A stretch of DNA of 64,000 nt from Sphingomonas aracearum (GTDB lineage Bacteria > Pseudomonadota > Alphaproteobacteria > Sphingomonadales > Sphingomonadaceae): NCBI RefSeq assembly GCF_003345355.1, contig NZ_QQNB01000001.1:1455566-1519565 (forward strand), written 5' to 3'. Below, piece after piece: positions 26,752-33,403 of the stretch. The notes beneath the pieces were generated by a model. That model did not search any database and was not told the DNA's origin. It saw only the letters and a list, made by a program, of their open reading frames with translations. A program made the position numbers and the translations under genes. How positions within the stretch are numbered: the stretch's first letter is position 1; every line of letters starts with the position of its first letter.

Positions 26752-27546
26752 TCAGATCGTCCAGCCGCCGTCGACGACCAGCAGATTGCCCGTAATGTAG
26801 CTGGATTCATCCGACGCCAGGAACACGGCGGCATTGGCGACGTCCTGCGACGTGCCCTGCCGCCCCATCGGGCATTTGGCATTGCGCTCGGCCATCTTCG
26901 CCTCGAACTCCGCAGGCGACAGGTCGCGCCACAGCGTGCGGATATGCGGCGTGTCCATGTAACCGGGAATGATCGCGTTGCAGCGGATCTGCTTGTGCGC
27001 ATATTGCCGCGCGACGATCCGCGTCACCTGGTTCACCGCTGCCTTGGACGAGTTGTAGGCGAGGAAGGGCGTGCCCGACCAGCGGATGCTGGCGGTGGAC
27101 GACACGTTGATGATGCTGCCGCCGCCCTGCTTCTCCATCACCGGGATCACATGCTTGCAGGTGAGAAACACGCTTTTCACGTTGACGGCGTGGACGCGGT
27201 CCCAGGCATCCTCCTCGGTTTCCACCGGGCCGCCGAGCTGCTCGATGCCGACATTGTTGTGGTGGATGTCGATGCGGCCATATTCGGCAAGCGCACGGTC
27301 GATCAGCTGCTTGACGTCCGCGGAGTTGCTGGCATCCGCCTGCGCGGCGATCGAGGAGAAACCTTCGGCGCGGATCGCCGCGCTGGTCGCCTCGGCGAGA
27401 TCGAGCCGCAGGTCCGCCGCCACGACCTTGGCGCCTTGCCGCGCGAAGTTGAGCGCCACTGCCGCGCCGTTGCTCAGACCGCCTTCGCTGCCGAGCGTGC
27501 CGGCGCCCAGCACCAGTGCGACCTTGCCTTCGAGCCGATTACCCAT
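26752..27546 (-). CDS. SDR family NAD(P)-dependent oxidoreductase
   Basis: 264 residues from the ATG at 27546, which follows AAGGAT; an ATG at 27561 would sit against the operator. The nucleotide-binding Gly motif is GAGTLGSEGG, and NNVGI replaces the usual NNAG. The active site shows SSTAS and the YNSSK Tyr/Lys pair. The family interconverts alcohols and ketones with NAD(P). Directly upstream is a LacI operator placed over the likely transcription start of a TTGACG/GATAAC promoter. This gene and the MBL hydrolase probably form one inducible operon. Confidence 0.92.
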   Translation of the reverse strand: MGNRLEGKVALVLGAGTLGSEGGLSNGAAVALNFARQGAKVVAADLRLDLAEATSAAIRAEGFSSIAAQADASNSADVKQLIDRALAEYGRIDIHHNNVGIEQLGGPVETEEDAWDRVHAVNVKSVFLTCKHVIPVMEKQGGGSIINVSSTASIRWSGTPFLAYNSSKAAVNQVTRIVARQYAHKQIRCNAIIPGYMDTPHIRTLWRDLSPAEFEAKMAERNAKCPMGRQGTSQDVANAAVFLASDESSYITGNLLVVDGGWTI

Positions 27547-27563
27547 GCTCACATCCTTCATCT

Positions 27564-27577
27564 TGGAAACGTTTCCA
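27564..27577. promoter_or_regulatory. LacI-type operator TGGAAACGTTTCCA
   Basis: A perfect 14-bp palindrome, 18 bases before the SDR start codon. It lies just downstream of a candidate -10 element, where bound repressor would block initiation. The nearest LacI family gene is at 24730. Confidence 0.8.
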
Positions 27578-27579
27578 CC

Positions 27580-27607
27580 GTTATCTCTCGCCGGCTCCGA
27601 GCGTCAA
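27580..27607 (-). promoter_or_regulatory. Promoter of SDR/MBL operon
   Basis: On the reverse strand TTGACG (27607-27602) and GATAAC (27585-27580) are separated by 16 bases, a good sigma-70-type arrangement. The LacI operator begins three bases downstream of the -10 element. Confidence 0.6.
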
Positions 27608-27632
27608 CCCCGCCCCGTCCGGCCGTTGCGGA

Positions 27633-29087
27633 CTAGAGGTAGCTCACCAGCGTCAGCCCCAGAATGCCGATCGCCTTGCGCTTGGGATCGCCGGCCGGAT
27701 GCACGATGAACTGGAAATTCGGCTTCACCACCAGGCCGGGGATCGGCTGCAAACCGTAGTAAAGCTCGATCTCATATTCCGAGGATCGCACCGGAACGGA
27801 GCCGGCGCTGGCCCGGTTCGCCAGTTCCTGCGAGCGCGTGAGATACTTGTTGAGGCGCGCGCGCCCGAAGCCGATGCCGAGGTCGTCGTCCGGCCGCCCG
27901 GGGATGACGCCGGTATAGTTCAGCATCACGCCTGCCTTGCTCTCCAGGTTCGTCACATGCTGGGGCGCGTAGGCAAAGCGCGCCGTCACCGCGAGGCCGT
28001 GCGAGCCATCGGCGTTCGGCATCAGGATCTGCTGCCGCATGTCGGCCCAGAACCCCACCCGATCGTGACGCACCAGCGGCGCGCCACCGGCGGCCGCACG
28101 CCGCTGCCCTTGCGTGTTCAGGAGCAGATCGCTCCCGTTCACCGTCGAATACAGCATGCCGATCTTGTAGACGCCCGGCAGCACCCCGTTCAGCTTGGGC
28201 GTGTAGCCGATCTCGGCCATGGTGGAGACGCCGGTGCTGTTGCCGAAGCCGAAATCGAATTCATGCGGGTTCCGGTTGTCGTCGGTCAGATTGTAGGTGC
28301 CGACCGCCACATAGACGTCCTTCGAAGGCTTGGCCTTGACCCGCACGCCCCATTGGCTGACCGGGTAGTTCTGGAACACGTCGGGCTGCAGATGGCCGAT
28401 CAGCGCGCCGCAGAAAGCGAGATTCTGGAAGTCGCATCGGCCTGCGTCGAAATCCTCGCCCGGTGACATGCGCCCGATCTTCAGGTCCAGCGTCTTGCCG
28501 GCGATCTGGTACCAGCCCTGCGTCAGGCGCCAGATGTTGCCGAAACCGAACACGTCCTGGTTGGATTGCAGCACGCCCAGCCCGTTCTCGGTGCCGATCA
28601 ACTGTCCGTGCCGTTTGGTGAAGAGGACGCGGAACGTGCCCGGAATGCTGCCCGTCAGCTTCTGCAGGTTGACGGTCGCCCCCAACGCGAATTCGCCGGC
28701 CCAGCGCACCTTCTTGCTGGTGCCCTCATTGAGGTTGGCTGCGCCCTGGCCGTAATACATCGCCAGTGGCGTGATGCCCTTTTCCTGCAGCTTCGGCAGC
28801 AGGCCGTTCCAGTCACCGAAGATGTGCGCGGCGGGAACCGTCTGGCCGACGGTTCCCTGGAGAACGGGGCGGGACGGCTGCACGGGGGGTGCCGCCTGGG
28901 TCGCCAGCGGACTGCGTTGCTGGGCGGCGGTCCGATCGCCGGAAGGCGATTGCGCCGGCGATGCGTCGCCTTGTTCGGCGCCAGGTTCGGCGGCTGCGGT
29001 TGCAACCGGTGGAATAGTCTGGACGGGCGCCGCGTCCTGCGCGTCGAGCGCGATCGAAGCCATAGCCATGGCAGCGACAATCATCAT
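27633..29087 (-). CDS. OprB-family carbohydrate porin
   Basis: 484 residues from the ATG at 29087, preceded by GAGAGG; an upstream ATG at 29114 is less likely. A signal peptide ends around ASIALDAQ, then a Pro/Ala/Gln-rich linker of about 60 residues leads to the barrel. The barrel has OprB features: FGDWNGLLPKLQEKGI at its start, GLGVLQSNQDVFG, FEYELYYG-like strands and the end VKPNFQFIVHPAGDPKRKAI. OprB porins let sugars and small acids cross the outer membrane. It lies between the SDR and MFS genes on the same strand, supporting import of one substrate. Confidence 0.9.
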   Translation of the reverse strand: MMIVAAMAMASIALDAQDAAPVQTIPPVATAAAEPGAEQGDASPAQSPSGDRTAAQQRSPLATQAAPPVQPSRPVLQGTVGQTVPAAHIFGDWNGLLPKLQEKGITPLAMYYGQGAANLNEGTSKKVRWAGEFALGATVNLQKLTGSIPGTFRVLFTKRHGQLIGTENGLGVLQSNQDVFGFGNIWRLTQGWYQIAGKTLDLKIGRMSPGEDFDAGRCDFQNLAFCGALIGHLQPDVFQNYPVSQWGVRVKAKPSKDVYVAVGTYNLTDDNRNPHEFDFGFGNSTGVSTMAEIGYTPKLNGVLPGVYKIGMLYSTVNGSDLLLNTQGQRRAAAGGAPLVRHDRVGFWADMRQQILMPNADGSHGLAVTARFAYAPQHVTNLESKAGVMLNYTGVIPGRPDDDLGIGFGRARLNKYLTRSQELANRASAGSVPVRSSEYEIELYYGLQPIPGLVVKPNFQFIVHPAGDPKRKAIGILGLTLVSYL

Positions 29088-29261
29088 GGAAACACCTCTC
29101 GCGATGGTCGGCATCGTGGCCTGAACCGGACGCGACGATCCTGCCGGCTGCGGTTCCCCGCTCCGTTCGTGCCCGCGCCCGGATGGCGCGTGCGAACCGT
29201 CGCTGATTGTTTCTTGTGGTGGGCGGGGAAGCGACGGATCGCCTCCCCACCCCTGACCTTT

Positions 29262-30578
29262 CTACATGGCAGGCTGCGGCACCGGGGCCTCGCGCGCGCC
29301 GCGGCCCAGCGCCAGGACGATGCCGGCCGTCACCAGCACCGGACAGGCCAGCGCGATCGTGACGATCGACAGCGGCACGTCCTGCGCCAGCATGACGCCG
29401 GCGAGGATCGGGCTGAGTGCCGCCCCGCCGCGGCCGATGCCCATGCACAGGCCGACGCGCCCGCCCCGGATCACGGTGGGGAAGCTTTCGATGAGCAGCA
29501 TGATCAGCAGCGAATTGGCCGCCTGGTTGAAGAAGGTGCCGACCGCCATGACCAGCTTCAGGTTGAACAGGCTCGGCCCGACCACGCCGAAGGCCGAGAT
29601 GCCCAGCGCGGTGAGGATCAGGGCCGGGGGCAGCAGCTTGCGAACCGAGATCTTGGTCGCCGCCCACCCGGTGAGGATCAGCGCGGCGAACTGGCCGATC
29701 GTGCCCCACACCAGCACCGAGGCACCAGCCGCCGCTCCGAAGCCGAGGTCCGCCACGATCTTGGGCGACCATTTCAGCAGGAAATAATAGGTCATGCTGT
29801 CGAAGAAATAGGCCGCCGCCAGCGCCGCGGTGAGGCCATACAGCAGCGGTGCCGTCACTCCCGTGCGCGCGCTCACGGCCGAGGCGAGTTCCGGAAGCTT
29901 CTGCAATTCGCGGTGGCCGAGCGAGCGGAACACCGCATTGACCCGGGCGAGCGCGTTCGGCGGCTGCCGATCCAGGAGGTACGCGACCGATTCAGGAAAG
30001 GCGATCCAGGCGATCGGGAGGAACAGCGTGCTGAGCGCCGCGCCGGCGAAGAAGACGTGCCGCCAATCCTCCTGCGAGATGAACGCTGACGCCAGGGAGC
30101 CGCCCACGATTGCGCCGATCGGCCAGCCCACGCCGACCAGCGCGATGCAGAAGTTGCGCTTGGAGGCGCTGGAGAATTCGGACGCATAAGCATGCGCGAT
30201 CGCGATCATGCCGCCGATGCCGCACCCGGTCAGGAAGCGGATAACCGACAGCATCGTCACGCTGCTGGCCTGCGTTGCCACCCACATGCCCGCGCTTGTC
30301 ACGATGAGACAGGCCAGCACCAGCGCTCGCCGGCCGAACCGATCCGCCAGATGCCCGAGCACGGCAGCCCCCAGCGCCATGCCGATGAGTTCCATCGACA
30401 GAACAACGCCAAGCTGCGCCTTGCTGATCGACCATTCCGCCGCGATGCCCGGCGAAGCGAAGCTGATCGCCAGAATGTCGATGCCGTCAAATGCGTTCAG
30501 GATACAACACATGGCGATGACCAGCATCTGCCGACCGGTCATCGGGCGATCCGCCCAAAGGTCACTGGCCTGTTGCAT
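29262..30578 (-). CDS. MFS transporter, aromatic-acid/sugar-acid type
   Basis: 438 residues from the ATG at 30578 with an excellent AAAGGAGCGG site. Twelve hydrophobic segments. The start MLVIAMCCILNAFDGIDILA and the LADRFGRRALVLACL motif A match the AAHS (aromatic acid:proton symporter) branch. This branch also holds sugar-acid carriers, so the substrate is uncertain. With the OprB porin it would form an outer- and inner-membrane import path. Weak LacI operator variants lie 240-270 bases upstream. Confidence 0.9.
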   Translation of the reverse strand: MQQASDLWADRPMTGRQMLVIAMCCILNAFDGIDILAISFASPGIAAEWSISKAQLGVVLSMELIGMALGAAVLGHLADRFGRRALVLACLIVTSAGMWVATQASSVTMLSVIRFLTGCGIGGMIAIAHAYASEFSSASKRNFCIALVGVGWPIGAIVGGSLASAFISQEDWRHVFFAGAALSTLFLPIAWIAFPESVAYLLDRQPPNALARVNAVFRSLGHRELQKLPELASAVSARTGVTAPLLYGLTAALAAAYFFDSMTYYFLLKWSPKIVADLGFGAAAGASVLVWGTIGQFAALILTGWAATKISVRKLLPPALILTALGISAFGVVGPSLFNLKLVMAVGTFFNQAANSLLIMLLIESFPTVIRGGRVGLCMGIGRGGAALSPILAGVMLAQDVPLSIVTIALACPVLVTAGIVLALGRGAREAPVPQPAM

Positions 30579-30815
30579 GATCCGCTCCTTTGTTCGTCGA
30601 TACGCAAGGGAGAGCGGCCACTCCTGTCGATGCTGGCGGCGGCTCACCTGGCAAGCCGCGCCTCCGCGCATTCCTGGACATGGTGTCGTCTCCCTCCATC
30701 AGTTTGTCCGGGCCCGATGCCATCGGCCCGCTCACAGCGGCCTAGCCGCCGTCCGCGTACCCGATGCACAAAGCCAGCCTGTCGTTGCAGGCCGCGGGCA
30801 AGGCATAAGCGATTC

Positions 30816-30829
30816 TGGAAACGTCGCAA
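30816..30829. promoter_or_regulatory. Degenerate LacI half-operator
   Basis: TGGAAACGTCGCAA keeps the left half of the 14-bp operator; the right half is degraded. It lies between the divergent MFS and MBL genes. Confidence 0.35.
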
Positions 30830-30833
30830 TACA

Positions 30834-30847
30834 CGGAAGCGTTACCA
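30834..30847. promoter_or_regulatory. LacI operator variant
   Basis: CGGAAGCGTTACCA matches the perfect operator at 11 of 14 bases. It begins 18 bases from the degenerate half-site, within the divergent promoter region. Confidence 0.45.
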
Positions 30848-30921
30848 AGCTTTTCCGCGGCAATCGGCGAGGCTCATCCATCTGAAAAAGCACATTAAAC
30901 TTTTTTTCGAATCCAAGTGTG

Positions 30922-30950
30922 TTGCACTGGAAACGTTCCCTGTTTAGGCA
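30922..30950 (+). promoter_or_regulatory. LacI operator in a likely promoter of MBL/HglS operon
   Basis: TGGAAACGTTCCCT (30928-30941) matches the palindrome at 12 of 14 bases. It falls between a TTGCAC -35-like element and a weak TAGGCA, 17 bases apart, about 130 bases before the MBL start. A very AT-rich patch (30886-30912) lies just upstream. The rest of the 30579-31076 interval has no gene. Confidence 0.55.
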
Positions 30951-31076
30951 GGTTCGACAGGATACCGGGCTTTCCATTGCGCGTTCATCGCCCGCAAGGG
31001 CAGCGTGCGGAGTCGGTGACGCGGGGGACGGCCCGCTGGATGCGAAATCGCATCGGGTGTGCCAGCAGGACATGAG

Positions 31077-31979
31077 ATGAAGACGATCACGCTCGGAGAG
31101 ATCAGCATCGCCAAGGTCACGGAGGTCGACACCATGTGGTTCGACCCCGCCTGGCTGTACCACAACATCCAGGACGACATGCTGCTGCGCCACAAGGAGC
31201 AGCTTGGGCCTCGCCTGATCGATCCCGTTTCTAACAAGCTCGCGCTAAGCTTTCACAGCTTCCTGATCCAGACCGGCGGGCTGAACATCCTGGTCGATAC
31301 GTGCAATGGCAATCACAAGAACCGCGATCCCCGCTTCCCGTTCTATTCGAACCTGAAAGCCACCACCTACCTCGACAACCTGGCCCGGCTCGGCCTGCGC
31401 CCCGACGACATCGACATGGTGCTGTGCACGCACCTGCACACCGATCATGTCGGCTGGAACACGTACCTCAGCAATGGCGAATGGGTGCCCACCTTCCCCA
31501 GGGCCCGCTATGTCATGGCGCGCCAGGAGTTCGACCATTTCAATCGCCTTCATGCCGCGCGGCCCGATTATCCCGTCGGCCATGGGTCGTTCGAGGACAG
31601 CGTCCTGCCGGTGGTCCGCGCCGGGCTGGCGCAGTTCGTGGACATGGACCATCTGGTCGCGGGCGAGATCGGCAACGGCGTGTGGATGGAGCCGGCAGTC
31701 GGCCACACGCCCGGCCATGTCACGATCCATGCCAAGGGCGGCGGCCGCGAATCGATCATGACGGGCGACATCATCCACCATCCGATCCTGTTCCTGGAGC
31801 CTGGGCTGGAAACCAAGCACGACGTCGACAAGGTGACGTGCGACGCCACCCGGCAACGCCTCCTCCGGCGGCTTGCCGATACCGACGACATCCTGCTGTC
31901 GGCGCATTTCTGCGACCCCACCGCCGGGACCGTCCGTTCGCGGCCGAACGGCTTCGCCTTTGCGTTCCTCGACGAATGA
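31077..31979 (+). CDS. MBL-fold metallo-hydrolase (AHL-lactonase-like)
   Basis: 300 residues from the ATG at 31077. The metal motif is CTHLHTDHVGW, with GHTPGHVTIHA and MTGDIIHH as further metal sites and a late His in LLSAHFCDP. This is the quorum-quenching lactonase-like arrangement, but similar proteins hydrolyse many lactones and esters. No signal peptide. It is only distantly similar to the MBL protein at 25853. It leads an operon with the HglS-like and D-2-hydroxyglutarate dehydrogenase-like genes and carries a LacI operator in its promoter, so a catabolic lactone is more likely than a signal molecule. Confidence 0.88.
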   Translation: MKTITLGEISIAKVTEVDTMWFDPAWLYHNIQDDMLLRHKEQLGPRLIDPVSNKLALSFHSFLIQTGGLNILVDTCNGNHKNRDPRFPFYSNLKATTYLDNLARLGLRPDDIDMVLCTHLHTDHVGWNTYLSNGEWVPTFPRARYVMARQEFDHFNRLHAARPDYPVGHGSFEDSVLPVVRAGLAQFVDMDHLVAGEIGNGVWMEPAVGHTPGHVTIHAKGGGRESIMTGDIIHHPILFLEPGLETKHDVDKVTCDATRQRLLRRLADTDDILLSAHFCDPTAGTVRSRPNGFAFAFLDE

Positions 31980-32017
31980 TCGGCGCGGTGGCGATGAGCA
32001 GTGACGAAAGGACGACG

Positions 32018-33403
32018 ATGACGCAGACGCAGTGGCGCACCCCCGACGATATCCGCGCGGATTTCTCTGCGGCCATGTCGCACATGTATCGCACGGAAGT
32101 GCCGCTGTACGGCGAGCTTCTGGACATCGTGCATTCGGTCAATGCCGCCACGCTGCAGCGCACGCCCGAGCTGGCGGCGCGTCTCAAGGCGGCGGGCGAG
32201 GCCGACCGGCTCGACAGCGAGCGGCACGGCGCGATCCGGGTCGGAACCGCGGCCGAACTGGCGATGCTGCGCCGCGCCTTTGCCGTCATGGGCATGGCGC
32301 CGGTGGGCTATTACGACCTTTCGCTGGCCGGCGTGCCCGTCCATGCGACGGCGTTCCGCCCGACAACGCAGGCGGCGCTCAACCGCAATCCGTTCCGCGT
32401 CTTCACCTCGCTGGTCCGGCTGGAGCTGATCGAGGACGAGGACCTGCGGCGCCGCTCGGCCGAGTTGCTGTCCGACCGCCAGATCTTCACCGCCGGGGCC
32501 ATCGAGCTGATCGCGCTGTTCGAGAGGCAGGGCGGGCTCGGCGATGCCGATGCTGCCCGCTTCGTCGCTGAGATCCTGGAAACGTTTCGTTGGCATGGCG
32601 ATGCGCGGGTGGATGCCGCCACCTATGACCGGCTGCACGCCGCCCACCGGCTGATCGCGGACGTGGTGTCGTTCCGGGGGCCGCACATCAACCATCTGAC
32701 GCCCCGCACGCTGGATATCGACGCCGCACAGGCGGAAATGCTCGCCCGCGGCATCCGAGCGAAGGCGGTGATCGAAGGGCCGCCGCGCCGCGCGGTGCCG
32801 ATCCTGCTGCGCCAGACCAGCTTTACCGCCCTGCAGGAGACGGTGCGCTTCTCCGGAAACGAGACGGCGGGCACCCATAGCGCGCGCTTCGGCGAGATCG
32901 AGCAACGCGGCGCGGCGCTGACCCCGGCCGGGCGCGAGCTGTACGATCGCCTGCTGGCCGCGGCCCGGGGCGGCGATGGCTCGCAGGCCAGCGACTATCC
33001 CGCACGCTTGGCGGACGCGTTCGGCGCTTTCCCCGACGACGAGGACGCGTTGCGCGAGCAGAAGCTGGCCTATTTCCACTACAGCGCCACCGGCAAGGCC
33101 GCCCCGGTCGGCGACAGAGGCGACACGGCAGACCTGTCCGGCCTTCTCGCGGCGGGCGCGGTGCAGGCCACGCCCATCGTCTATGAGGATTTCCTGCCGG
33201 TCAGCGCCGCCGGCATCTTCCAGTCGAACCTGGGCGGCGGCGAGCAGAAGGCCTATTCGGGTGCCGCGGCGCAGGAAGCGTTCGAGCAGGCGCTGGGCGC
33301 CCCCGTCGCCGACCCGTTCGCCCTTTATGCCCAGATGGAGCAGGCCTCGGTTTCCGCCGTCCTGGCGCAGGTGCGCGGTGCTGCCGGCGGCAGCGGCGGA
33401 TGA
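32018..33403 (+). CDS. hglS: DUF1338 2-oxoadipate dioxygenase/decarboxylase (HglS-like)
   Basis: 461 residues from the ATG at 32018, which follows AAAGGA; ATGs at 31976 and 31994 are possible. DUF1338 (VOC superfamily) enzymes such as Pseudomonas putida HglS turn 2-oxoadipate, O2 and water into D-2-hydroxyglutarate and CO2 using Fe(II). The known key residues are all here: His70 in SERHGAIR, Arg74, His226 in HINHLTPR and the metal Glu in RFGEIEQRG (residue 293). The stop overlaps the start of the next gene (ATGA), a dehydrogenase of the family that oxidises D-2-hydroxyglutarate, so the two probably catalyse consecutive steps. No lysine pathway genes are nearby, so the natural 2-oxoacid may differ. 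Confidence 0.88.
   Translation: MTQTQWRTPDDIRADFSAAMSHMYRTEVPLYGELLDIVHSVNAATLQRTPELAARLKAAGEADRLDSERHGAIRVGTAAELAMLRRAFAVMGMAPVGYYDLSLAGVPVHATAFRPTTQAALNRNPFRVFTSLVRLELIEDEDLRRRSAELLSDRQIFTAGAIELIALFERQGGLGDADAARFVAEILETFRWHGDARVDAATYDRLHAAHRLIADVVSFRGPHINHLTPRTLDIDAAQAEMLARGIRAKAVIEGPPRRAVPILLRQTSFTALQETVRFSGNETAGTHSARFGEIEQRGAALTPAGRELYDRLLAAARGGDGSQASDYPARLADAFGAFPDDEDALREQKLAYFHYSATGKAAPVGDRGDTADLSGLLAAGAVQATPIVYEDFLPVSAAGIFQSNLGGGEQKAYSGAAAQEAFEQALGAPVADPFALYAQMEQASVSAVLAQVRGAAGGSGG

Noticed and set aside
29084..29100. LacI half-site (GTTTCCA) at the porin start
   Set aside because: Only one half is present and it coincides with the ribosome site and start codon, so chance is as likely as function.
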